DNA of 64,000 nucleotides, taken from contig NZ_QRNF01000002.1 of the NCBI RefSeq assembly GCF_003474435.1, positions 62,001 through 126,000 of the forward strand, in the 5' to 3' direction. The notes beneath the pieces are model-generated. The model made no database searches and was not told the DNA's origin. It worked only from the letters and a program-made list of their open reading frames with translations. Below are positions 10,642 through 18,868 of the stretch, in pieces; position 1 is the first letter of the stretch; each line of letters starts with the position of its first letter. Position numbers and translations under genes: made by a program. The stretch comes from Ruminococcus sp. AF46-10NS (GTDB lineage Bacteria > Bacillota > Clostridia > Lachnospirales > Lachnospiraceae).

Positions 10642-12036
10642 TTATTTATTTTTCAGATATTCATCGATACCTCTTGCGCCTGCTTTACCAGCACCCATTG
10701 CAAGGATTACGGTAGCTGCACCTGTAACAGCATCTCCACCTGCGTATACACCATCCTTAGATGTCTTACCAGTCTCCTCCTCAGCAACGATACATCTTCT
10801 CTTGTTGATATCGAGACCTTTGGTTGTGGAAGAAATAAGCGGGTTCGGTGAAGTACCGAGAGACATGATAACTGTATCCACATCCATCTCATACTCGGAA
10901 CCAGGAATCTCTACCGGACGTCTTCTTCCAGAAGCATCCGGCTCACCAAGCTCCATCTTAACAACTTTCATACCGTTTACATGTCCGTTCTCATCCACAA
11001 GGATCTCCTTCGGATTAGTAAGAAGGTCAAAGATGATGCCCTCTTCCTTAGCGTGATGAACTTCCTCTGCTCTGGCAGGAAGCTCAGCTTCACTTCTTCT
11101 GTACACGATATGTACTTCCGCACCAAGTCTCAGAGCTGTTCTTGCAGCATCCATAGCAACATTACCACCACCCACAACTGCAACTTTCTTGCCTGCTGCG
11201 ATCGGTGTATCGTAAGAATCATCGAATGCTTTCATGAGGTTGCTTCTTGTCAGGTACTCGTTTGCAGAAAATACACCGCTTGCATTCTCACCCGGGATAC
11301 CCATGAACATCGGAAGTCCTGCACCGGAGCCGATGAATACAGCCTCAAATCCCTCATCCTCGATCAGCTGATCGATGGTAGTGGATTTACCGATGACAAC
11401 GTTTGTCTCGAATTTAACGCCAAGCTCTTTGACCTTCTCGATCTCTTTCTTAACAACCTTCTGCTTCGGAAGACGGAACTCCGGAATACCGTAAACAAGA
11501 ACACCGCCAAGCTCATGAAGAGCCTCGAATACAGTTACATCGTATCCTGCCTTTGCAAGGTCACCTGCACAGGTAAGTCCGGATGGACCGGAACCGATCA
11601 CTGCAACCTTATGTCCGTTCTTAACCTCTGCTCCTGCAGGTTTGATATCATGCTCCAGAGCATAGTCTGCAACGAATCTCTCCAGCTTACCGATAGAAAC
11701 AGCCTCGCCCTTCTTACCGCGGATACACTGTCCCTCACACTGGGATTCCTGCGGACATACACGACCACAGATAGCCGGAAGTGCGGAAGATAAACCGATC
11801 ACCTTGTAAGCCTCTTCCATGTTGCCTTCTTTGATGTGCTCGATAAATCCCGGAATATTGATGGATACCGGACATCCCTCTACACATTTCGGTTTCTTAC
11901 AGCCGAGACATCTCTGTGCCTCTTCCATTGCTTCTTCCTGATTATATCCAAGACATACTTCCTCGAAGTTTGTCGCACGTACCTTAGGATCCTGCTCTCT
12001 TACAGGAACTTTTTTTAACATTTTTGCATCTGCCAT
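10642..12036 (-). CDS. nfnB: NADH-dependent ferredoxin:NADP+ oxidoreductase, large subunit (GltD-like)
   Basis: 464-aa flavoprotein of the glutamate synthase small-chain family. An N-terminal [4Fe-4S] region (CLGCKKPKCVEGCP, about 42-55; further Cys at CGRVCPQESQCEGQC) precedes two Rossmann folds: FAD GSGPSGLTCAGDLAKAG and NADPH VVGGGNVAMDAARTALRLGA. Standing alone it would be called gltA/gltD, but it follows the iron-sulfur flavoprotein subunit with a one-base overlap (TAATG) and no large glutamate synthase subunit is near. That arrangement is the NfnAB electron-bifurcating transhydrogenase of anaerobes. The Nfn assignment rests on gene pairing. Confidence 0.85.
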   Translation of the reverse strand: MADAKMLKKVPVREQDPKVRATNFEEVCLGYNQEEAMEEAQRCLGCKKPKCVEGCPVSINIPGFIEHIKEGNMEEAYKVIGLSSALPAICGRVCPQESQCEGQCIRGKKGEAVSIGKLERFVADYALEHDIKPAGAEVKNGHKVAVIGSGPSGLTCAGDLAKAGYDVTVFEALHELGGVLVYGIPEFRLPKQKVVKKEIEKVKELGVKFETNVVIGKSTTIDQLIEDEGFEAVFIGSGAGLPMFMGIPGENASGVFSANEYLTRSNLMKAFDDSYDTPIAAGKKVAVVGGGNVAMDAARTALRLGAEVHIVYRRSEAELPARAEEVHHAKEEGIIFDLLTNPKEILVDENGHVNGMKVVKMELGEPDASGRRRPVEIPGSEYEMDVDTVIMSLGTSPNPLISSTTKGLDINKRRCIVAEEETGKTSKDGVYAGGDAVTGAATVILAMGAGKAGARGIDEYLKNK

Positions 12037-12922
12037 TACTTGTCACCTCCGCACTGTCCGCATCCACCGTGGTGGGTATCGCCTTCCTGAAGTTTCAGTA
12101 ATGCACGTCCCTCCTGGGTCTTGTACATCTGGCTTCTCTTCATAGCCTGATCGAAATCAACGAGATGTCCGTCAAACTCCGGTCCGTCTACACAGGCAAA
12201 CTTAATCTCATCACCGACCTGCAGACGACATGCGCCGCACATACCGGTTCCGTCAACCATGATCGGGTTCATGCTGACAATTGTATGGATACCAAGTTTC
12301 TTGGTAAGGAGACAGACAAATTTCATCATGATCATCGGTCCGATCGCTACACAGACATCATAATGTTTGCCTTCGTTTGTAACGAGATCCTCAAGAGTTT
12401 TTGTTACCATACCGGAACGGCCATAGGATCCGTCATCTGTTGTAACATAAAGATTGGAAACAGATGAAAGCTCTTTCTCAAGGATAACCATATCCTTTGT
12501 CTTGGAACCAAGGATAACATCTGCTGTGATACCGTGCTCATGAAGCCATTTACCTGCGGATAAACAGGTGCAGTACCTACACCACCAGCAACAAATACCA
12601 TTTTCTTTTTCTTAAGTTCTTCGATATCCTCGTGTACGAACTCAGACGGACATCCCAGCGGTCCTACGAAATCACGGAAAGAATCTCCTTCTTTCAGAGC
12701 AGACATCTTAACAGTAGATGCACCAATCTCCTGGAATACTATCGTAACTGTACCAGCTTCGCGGTCATAGTCACAGATAGTAAGTGGGATTCTCTCTCCC
12801 TTTTCATCAAGTTTCACAATGATAAATTGTCCTGGCAGACAATGGCTTGCCACACGTGGTGCATGCACAACCATAAGATGAATCTTAGCTGCCAGCGTTT
12901 CAGCTTTTAAAACCTTATACAT
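12036..12922 (-). CDS. nfnA: NfnA: ferredoxin-NADP+ reductase-type subunit (frameshifted)
   Basis: FAD/NAD-binding, [2Fe-2S] subunit related to dihydroorotate dehydrogenase electron transfer protein (PyrK). The reading frame changes near 12549-12551: up to PVYPQV the protein is in one frame, and KWLHEHGITADVILGSK then VILEKELSSVSNLY continue in another. One extra base in the TTT run restores about 295 aa. The FAD domain is at 1-100, the nucleotide-binding start is VFVAGGVGTAPVYP, and the cluster-binding region is GTGMCGACRLQVG with FACVDGPEFDGHLVD. It pairs with NfnB downstream. Probably a sequencing error in an intact gene. Confidence 0.82.
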
Positions 12923-13085
12923 GGTCTTCCTCCTCGCGCTAATTATAAACCTTTATTAATAATACGCTAAAATTCTTGATATGGCAAGGGAAGATTTACA
13001 TTTTCTGCCGATTTTCTTTACCACAGTACAGTATAACTACGTTAGTCTCATATAACCTCTTTCACCAAAATCCTCATAAAAATGA

Positions 13086-13802
13086 CTATTTCTGCGTTTT
13101 TCTTTCTTCGATCAGTGAATACAGCCGGTCCAGTGCGTCCCGGATCCCACCTACTTCATCGATCAAGCCTTCTTTTACTGCCTCTTTCCCTTCCAGCATG
13201 GTTCCCACATCTTTTACCAGCTGTGAAGTATCCAGCATCAGCTCTTCCATCCGCTCTCTGGTCATGTGGGAGTGTCTGGCCACAAATGCAGTGATCCGGT
13301 CCTGGATCTTTTCCATATTGCGGTAAGTCTGCACCACCCCGATAAACATACCGTTCTGGCGTACCGGATGGATCACCATGGTAGCACTGGGCACAATAAA
13401 AGAATAATCTGCCGAAACCGCCATAGGAACTCCTATGGAATGTCCTCCACCAAGAACAAGTGACACTGTAGGGATACTTAAGGATGCGATCATCTCTGCA
13501 ATGGCAAGTCCCGCTTCCACGTCGCCTCCTACTGTATTAAGAAGAATCAGAAGTCCCTCGATCTCCTCATCATCCTCGATCAGTGCCAGCTTGGGCAAAA
13601 CATGTTCATACTTGGTAGTCTTACTGTGAGACGGCGCCGACTCATGTCCCTCGATCTCTCCAATTACTGTAAGAAGCTCCACTTTATGTTTTCTGGAATT
13701 CCCGTCAAGCACCACCTGACCTGTTTCACGGATCTGCTCATCCTGACTCTCCTCTCTGTTCAGTTCTTTCTGTTTTTTCTCTTCTTTTTCGTTTTTTTCC
13801 AT
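13086..13802 (-). CDS. ClpP-class serine protease, TepA/YmfB type
   Basis: 238-aa ClpP-fold protein of the translocation-enhancing protein (TepA/YmfB) group. After a charged N-terminus rich in Lys and Glu, the fold runs from about residue 40. LNTVGGDVEAGLAIAEMI and GGGHSIGVPMAVSAD hold the nucleophilic Ser, and SATMVIHPVRQNG holds the His; an Asp/Glu for the triad is not pinned down. In Bacillus the relative is linked to protein export and sporulation; the role here is inferred from family. A hairpin that contains its ribosome binding site lies just upstream. Confidence 0.85.
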   Translation of the reverse strand: MEKNEKEEKKQKELNREESQDEQIRETGQVVLDGNSRKHKVELLTVIGEIEGHESAPSHSKTTKYEHVLPKLALIEDDEEIEGLLILLNTVGGDVEAGLAIAEMIASLSIPTVSLVLGGGHSIGVPMAVSADYSFIVPSATMVIHPVRQNGMFIGVVQTYRNMEKIQDRITAFVARHSHMTRERMEELMLDTSQLVKDVGTMLEGKEAVKEGLIDEVGGIRDALDRLYSLIEERKTQK

Positions 13803-13810
13803 ATAAAAAT

Positions 13811-13837
13811 ACCTCCGGAATCAAAAATTCTGGAGGT
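13811..13837 (-). promoter_or_regulatory. hairpin enclosing the Shine-Dalgarno of the TepA-like gene
   Basis: Minus strand ACCTCCAGAAT, loop TTTTG, ATTCCGGAGGT (11-bp arms, one mismatch). The 3' arm contains GGAGGT, the ribosome binding site for the ATG at 13802. It may also act as the yebC terminator, since ATTTTTAT follows. Confidence 0.6.
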
Positions 13838-13871
13838 ATTATGTGCAAAAATATCAATCCCTATTCGAAAA

Positions 13872-14615
13872 TCATTCGTCCCAGTTCGTCCATACGTCAG
13901 TAACGTCATCATCTTCATCAAGAAGATCCAGAGTTCTGTGAAGATCCTTGATCGCCTGGTCATCGTTGAGCTCCACATAGGTCTGCGGGATCATGGCGAT
14001 CTGTGCTTCCATAAGCGGGATTCCGGCTTTCTCAAGAGCCTCGCGTACTGCACTGAAATCATCCGGTGCAGTGATAATCTCAAAGCTGTCCTCTTCCTCG
14101 CTGAAATCCTCTGCGCCTGCATCAAGAGCTGTCATCATCAGCTCGTCCGCATCCACATCGCCGCACTCATCCTCAAGTTCTTCCTTGTCTATGATGATCT
14201 GACCTTTCTGGTCAAACATGAAAGATACGCATCCCTGTGTTCCGATGCTTCCGTTGCCTTTGGTAAATGCGTTACGCACATTACCTGCTGTACGGTTCTT
14301 GTTATCTGTAAGTGTCTCTACGATTATGGCAACACCGTTCGGACCATATCCCTCATATACAGCTTTCTCATAGCTGTCTGCGGAATCTGCTCCGGCTGCT
14401 TTCTTGATTCCACGGTCAATAGTATCGTTCGGCATGTTGTTTGCTTTCGCCTTGGCAATGACATCACGAAGCTTGCTGTTGTTTGCAGGATCCGGACCGC
14501 CGGCTTTTACCGCCATAACGATCTCACGTCCGATGACTGTGAATATCTTACCCTTCTTGGCATCATTTTTCTCTTTCTTATGTTTGATGTTGGCAAATTT
14601 TGAATGTCCTGACAT
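13872..14615 (-). CDS. yebC: YebC/PmpR family DNA-binding protein
   Basis: 247 aa, conserved family length. It begins with [25 protein letters not shown], the family hallmark, and contains [28 protein letters not shown] and [19 protein letters not shown]. Members act as transcription regulators, or, as recent work on bacterial YebC and mitochondrial TACO1 indicates, as translation factors that relieve ribosome stalling at proline runs. The context (a protease downstream, MazF and Alr upstream) does not decide between the two. Confidence 0.95.
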   Translation of the reverse strand: MSGHSKFANIKHKKEKNDAKKGKIFTVIGREIVMAVKAGGPDPANNSKLRDVIAKAKANNMPNDTIDRGIKKAAGADSADSYEKAVYEGYGPNGVAIIVETLTDNKNRTAGNVRNAFTKGNGSIGTQGCVSFMFDQKGQIIIDKEELEDECGDVDADELMMTALDAGAEDFSEEEDSFEIITAPDDFSAVREALEKAGIPLMEAQIAMIPQTYVELNDDQAIKDLHRTLDLLDEDDDVTDVWTNWDE

Positions 14616-14747
14616 GTTATCTTCCTCTCCTCGTTTTTACTGTTCCTTCTTTGAACAGTGTCTTATTAATTCAATACTTTATCCATTCCGCAAGTACCGG
14701 TTCACGTATTGCAACTCGATTAAATATAACACTTATGGAAGATTTCG

Positions 14748-15119
14748 TCAAGAATCAGAATACCCGGTCAAGCTAGAATGTAGCTCCAGGCTGATCTCAA
14801 GTGCATGATTCACCTTATCCAGCATGGCCTCGTCCAGATGGCACACCTTATCTTTCAGTCTCCGTTTATCAATGGTACGCAGCTGTTCCAGAAGAATCAC
14901 GGAATCCTTCTCTATTCCATAAGCAGATGCATCGATCTCAATATGTGTCGGCAGTTTTGCCTTGTTCATTTTTGATGTAATGGCTGCGCAGATCACTGTC
15001 GGGCTATGTCTGTTACCCACATCGTTCTGAATGATCAGCACCGGGCGGATACCACCCTGTTCACTTCCCACTACAGGTCTTAAATCTGCGTAAAAAATAT
15101 CCCCTCTTTTTATAACCAC
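14748..15119 (-). CDS. mazF: MazF/PemK-type endoribonuclease toxin without adjacent antitoxin
   Basis: Sequence-specific mRNA interferase of the MazF/EndoA family, 123 aa from a GTG start at 15119 with GGAG 10 bases upstream; an in-frame extension to 15200 has no family similarity. Core motifs: [33 protein letters not shown] and [13 protein letters not shown] (the substrate-binding loop), with conserved [11 protein letters not shown]. In related Firmicutes the ribbon-helix-helix antitoxin gene lies between alr and mazF. Here only 142 bases separate the two and no antitoxin-sized reading frame fits, so this copy is solitary. Confidence 0.9.
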   Translation of the reverse strand: MVIKRGDIFYADLRPVVGSEQGGIRPVLIIQNDVGNRHSPTVICAAITSKMNKAKLPTHIEIDASAYGIEKDSVILLEQLRTIDKRRLKDKVCHLDEAMLDKVNHALEISLELHSSLTGYSDS

Positions 15120-15261
15120 ACAATTCACACTCCGATTCTGGTCCGGCTCCTCTTTGTAAGCCGTAGTCCTTTTTACAGATAAGTATTTCCACAAATTCAT
15201 TGTGTATACATGCGTGGTAATTTTTCCCCGCTTTACCTCTCAGTAAAACAGATCTCTTTTA

Positions 15262-16431
15262 TCACTGAAAGAAGCTTTCTTCTTCGCCGCATTCCTTACC
15301 ATCTTTTATATAGACTCTCGGAACACGCTTGCTGATCTCACAGACAAACTCATAGGAAAATCTTCCGGAAATATCTCCCAGTGTCTCCACACTGATAAAT
15401 TCATCTCCGTCTCTTCCCATCAGCGTCACCTCATCGCCTGCCTTTACCTCCGGAATATCTGTGACATCCACCATGAACTGATCCATACATACACGGCCAA
15501 GGATCGGAGCTTTTTTTCCATGGATCAGAACCCAACCCTTGTTGGAAAGCTGTCTCGGATAGCCATCTGCGTAGCCTACCGGAATCGTAGCCATTCTGGT
15601 AAAACGCTCTGTGATAAAAGTTCCTCCATAACTTACCGCCGTTCCGCGCTCCACATTCTTTACATAGGATACGTGGCTCTTAAGTTCCATGGCAGGAATC
15701 AGCTTCACAATGTCACGCTCAACCTCCTCGGAAGGATAAATGCCATAAATGGTGATTCCTGCACGGACAACGTTAAGGTTGGCTTCCGGAACACGGATGA
15801 TACCTGCACTGTTGGAGCAGTGACGGACCGGGATGTGCACACCCCTTTTTTCCAGAAGATCTGCAAAACGCAAATAACGGTCAAGCTGCACAAGTGCAGG
15901 AGAACGGTCAAACTCATCTGCCCTCGCAAAATGGGTAAACATTCCCTCGATCACAAGATTCGGAATCTTGGCAACTTTTTCGATCTTAACAGCATTCTCC
16001 GGAATATCCGCGTAACCGATCCTGGTCATTCCTGTATCCAGAGCCAGGTGAATATGTACATTTTTTCCGATACGTTCTCCTGCTTTGGCATACTCTACCG
16101 CAGTATTCAGATCAGAAATGGTGATCCGGATATCATTGGCAGCAAGCTCCTCATAATATTCTTCAAAAACAATTCCCAGGATCAGGATCGGCTTGGTAAT
16201 GCCCGCATGACGAAGCTCCAGTGCTTCCTCTGCTGTAGCTGTGGCAAATCCCCAGATATAATCATAATCATGAATCAGCTTTGCAATAGCCCTGGCACCA
16301 TGTCCGTAGCCATCTGCCTTGATCACTGCAATGATCCTGGTTCCTTCTTTTACATTTCTGTGCATCTCCTCAAAGTTATGGGCAATGGCATCCAGGGATA
16401 CCAGAGCTTTAACTCTCTCGTATTTTTTCAT
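15262..16431 (-). CDS. alr: alanine racemase
   Basis: PLP-dependent interconversion of L- and D-alanine for peptidoglycan. 389 aa. The PLP lysine is in IAVIKADGYGHGA at about residue 38, and the catalytic Tyr with its loop is in GIYPSEEVE...AVSYGGTF. It overlaps the upstream nnr gene by four bases (ATGA), as is common in Firmicutes, and mazF follows. Intact. Confidence 0.97.
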   Translation of the reverse strand: MKKYERVKALVSLDAIAHNFEEMHRNVKEGTRIIAVIKADGYGHGARAIAKLIHDYDYIWGFATATAEEALELRHAGITKPILILGIVFEEYYEELAANDIRITISDLNTAVEYAKAGERIGKNVHIHLALDTGMTRIGYADIPENAVKIEKVAKIPNLVIEGMFTHFARADEFDRSPALVQLDRYLRFADLLEKRGVHIPVRHCSNSAGIIRVPEANLNVVRAGITIYGIYPSEEVERDIVKLIPAMELKSHVSYVKNVERGTAVSYGGTFITERFTRMATIPVGYADGYPRQLSNKGWVLIHGKKAPILGRVCMDQFMVDVTDIPEVKAGDEVTLMGRDGDEFISVETLGDISGRFSYEFVCEISKRVPRVYIKDGKECGEEESFFQ

Positions 16432-17945
16432 AATTTTGACTCCTCTTCACCTATCGCTAAAGCCTGCGGAAGATATTCAATGATATCCCCTGCCAGCATA
16501 CTGCGCTTTCCTTTTTCAGCGGCTGCAAGATCGCCGCAAAGTCCGTGAAGATAAACACCTAACGCGGCCTTTAAAACCATTGGAGGCTGTTCCTCCGTTT
16601 TCAGATACATGCACAACACACCTGCCAGAATCCCGGAAAGCACATCTCCGCTTCCTGCGGTTGCCATGCCGGAATTGCCTGAAACATTCAGATAGACATC
16701 GTTCCTGCCATCTGTAACTACTGTGCATGCATCTTTCTGAACACACACGCAGCCTGTTTTCTTTGCATAATCCACAGCTGTCCCTGCAATGGTCTCCTGG
16801 ATCTCCCTGATACTTTTGCCGCAGAGACGGCTCATCTCCCCGATATGGGGAGTCAGGATCACATGATCTCCTATATATTCCCTCCACTGCGGATGCATAG
16901 CCAGAAGATTCAGCCCATCTGCATCCAGTACCAGCGGTTTTTTCTCCCGGGCAGCTGCCGTGAGAAACCACTGTTCTCTCTCACGGCTGGCCCCTGAAGT
17001 TCCAAGTCCCGGTCCGATCACGATCACGTCGCACCAGGAAAGAAGCTGTTCATTGGATTCCTCATCAAACCGGGTACATACCATGGCTTCTGGCAAAAGA
17101 ATCTGCAATGGTATCCGATTCTCTTCCACAGTCTGGATCTTCACCATTCCCGCTCCGGCCCGGAGTGCTGCACCGGCACTTAAGTAAGCAGCCCCGCACA
17201 TTCCCGCACTTCCGGTAACAAATAGGATTTTTCCAAAAGTTCCCTTATTTCCGCCGGGATCACGCTCCGGAAACAGTTTCAGGTCTTCTCTCTCCAGACA
17301 GCGGGCAGATGCCTTTACAGCTTCCTGCTCATAGATTCCGATATCCGCTATGACGATCTTTCCCGCATACAGTCTTCCCGGATAAAAGCAAAGTCCTCTT
17401 TTCACATAGGCAAACGTAACAGTAAGATCGGCACTGAAGGCGATTCCCATTTCCAGGCCAGTATCTCCGTTCACTCCTGATGGGATGTCAACAGCGATCT
17501 TCTTTGCCCGCGCACTGTTCATCTCATGGATGATCTTCGCATAATGTCCCTCGATCGGACGCGCAAGGCCCACACCGAACACGGCATCTACTATAGTAGT
17601 ATATTCGCTCCAGTTCGGGTTATTCACTTCCGGTACATGATAAGCTGTAGCGATCTTGTACTGCAGCGTTGTCTCCCTGGTCATTTTTTCCTTGTTTCCG
17701 GCCATATAAAATTCTGCCCGGATTCCCTTGAGATAAAGCAATCTGGCAACGGCGATCCCATCACCGCCGTTATTTCCGCTTCCGCAGACTACCAGGATCC
17801 GTTCATTCTTTTCCAGGTATTTCTCTGTTTCCTCTACTACTTTCAATGCTGCCCGCTCCATCAGAACTTCCGATGCCACACCGATCTTGTGGATAGTAGC
17901 ACTGTCCAGGTTCTTCATCTCAGCGCAGGTAACAAGTTTTTTCAT
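16428..17945 (-). CDS. nnr: bifunctional NAD(P)H-hydrate epimerase / ADP-dependent NAD(P)H-hydrate dehydratase
   Basis: Metabolite-repair enzyme, 505 aa. The N-terminal epimerase domain (1-215) interconverts the R and S hydrates; it shows CGSGNNGGDGIAVARLL and VDIPSGVNGDTG. The C-terminal ribokinase-like dehydratase (about 225-500) removes water using ADP and shows GPGLGTSG, ADGLNLLA, LTPHIGEMSRL and SGNSGMATAGSGDVLSGILAG. The fusion is the normal bacterial form. Translationally coupled to alr. Confidence 0.96.
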   Translation of the reverse strand: MKKLVTCAEMKNLDSATIHKIGVASEVLMERAALKVVEETEKYLEKNERILVVCGSGNNGGDGIAVARLLYLKGIRAEFYMAGNKEKMTRETTLQYKIATAYHVPEVNNPNWSEYTTIVDAVFGVGLARPIEGHYAKIIHEMNSARAKKIAVDIPSGVNGDTGLEMGIAFSADLTVTFAYVKRGLCFYPGRLYAGKIVIADIGIYEQEAVKASARCLEREDLKLFPERDPGGNKGTFGKILFVTGSAGMCGAAYLSAGAALRAGAGMVKIQTVEENRIPLQILLPEAMVCTRFDEESNEQLLSWCDVIVIGPGLGTSGASREREQWFLTAAAREKKPLVLDADGLNLLAMHPQWREYIGDHVILTPHIGEMSRLCGKSIREIQETIAGTAVDYAKKTGCVCVQKDACTVVTDGRNDVYLNVSGNSGMATAGSGDVLSGILAGVLCMYLKTEEQPPMVLKAALGVYLHGLCGDLAAAEKGKRSMLAGDIIEYLPQALAIGEEESKL

Positions 17946-18009
17946 GCTGTCTTCTTCCCCCTCTCACAGAGAAAGCTGCCGTTTCCGGCAGCCCCATACT
18001 CCATTTCTG

Positions 18010-18654
18010 TTATTCCACATGCTCCTGCCTGTATTTGCTCAGATTGTACGACAGCGTCATAAGACTCTCGGAAAGGTGCACGTTCTCCACGATCACATCA
18101 TCCGGTGTCTCAAGATCAAGATGTGCAAAATTCCAGATCGCCTTGATCCCGTTCTCTACCAGAATGTCAGCCATCTCCTTGGCTTTATTCTTAGGAAGGG
18201 TAAGAATCGCAATCTCCACATGATTCTCTCTCAGGAAAAACGGCAGCTCACTGAGCATCTGGATCTCAAGCCCACGGACTGCAATACCTTCAAGAACCGG
18301 ATTTACATCAAAGATCCCTACCAGCTTGAATCCCCGTTTTTCAAAATCCACATAATTGGCAAGTGCCTGTCCAAGATTACCGGCACCCAGGATGATCATC
18401 GGATGAACAGTATCCAGTCCTAATATCTTACCAATCTCTGTATAAAGATAATGCACGTTATAGCCATAGCCCTGCTGCCCAAAACCGCCGAAATTATTAA
18501 GATCCTGACGGATCTGGGAAGCTGTGGTGTGCATCTTCTTACTTAATTCATTGGAAGAAATACGCTCTACATTGTCTTCCATCAGCTCTCCTAAGTAGCG
18601 GTAATAGCGTGGCAGACGCTTAATCACCGCTTTCGAGATTTGTTTTGTCTCCAC
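18010..18654 (-). CDS. rex: redox-sensing transcriptional repressor Rex
   Basis: Homodimeric repressor that senses the NADH/NAD+ ratio and controls fermentation genes in anaerobes. 214 aa. N-terminal winged helix (SKAVIKRLPRYYRYLGEL, then TASQIRQDLNNFGGFGQQGYGY) and Rossmann domain IILGAGNLGQALANY. The C-terminal domain-swapped helix is present. It stands alone between nnr and a divergent ABC-F gene, and its own promoter overlaps a palindrome. Confidence 0.97.
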   Translation of the reverse strand: METKQISKAVIKRLPRYYRYLGELMEDNVERISSNELSKKMHTTASQIRQDLNNFGGFGQQGYGYNVHYLYTEIGKILGLDTVHPMIILGAGNLGQALANYVDFEKRGFKLVGIFDVNPVLEGIAVRGLEIQMLSELPFFLRENHVEIAILTLPKNKAKEMADILVENGIKAIWNFAHLDLETPDDVIVENVHLSESLMTLSYNLSKYRQEHVE

Positions 18655-18686
18655 GATAGTTTTCCTCCTTACCTTACACTAGTTTA

Positions 18687-18717
18687 ATTATACCGAATTG
18701 ACATTTTCCTGTCAATT
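18687..18717 (-). promoter_or_regulatory. rex promoter with an overlapping perfect palindrome
   Basis: Minus strand TTGACA, 17-base spacer, TATAAT: both hexamers match consensus exactly. AATTGACA-N6-TGTCAATT (18696-18717) covers the -35 and most of the spacer. Its spacing resembles a dyad operator, but the half-sites differ from the common Rex box (TTGTTAA or TTGTGAA), so autoregulation is only a suggestion. Confidence 0.7.
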
Positions 18718-18774
18718 AAACTTGTGAGTTATGTACAAATTTCTTCATATTTTTTCAAATAATTGATTTTTTCT

Positions 18775-18802
18775 TTGAATTCCTGTGGGTTTCCGTTATA
18801 AT
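18775..18802 (+). promoter_or_regulatory. promoter for the ABC-F gene
   Basis: TTGAAT, 16-base spacer, TATAAT, followed by a leader of about 66 bases. Confidence 0.6.
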
Positions 18803-18868
18803 AAGTGAAGGATTTTCCCTGTTTTTTTAGGCAGAGTCAGGATCTTTTTGTACAGGAGGACAGTTTTT

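Noticed and set aside
14639..14659. ACTGTTC/GAACAGT dyad as a mazF terminator
   Set aside because: On the minus strand it is followed by A residues, not T. It could be an operator upstream of yebC, but nothing supports that.
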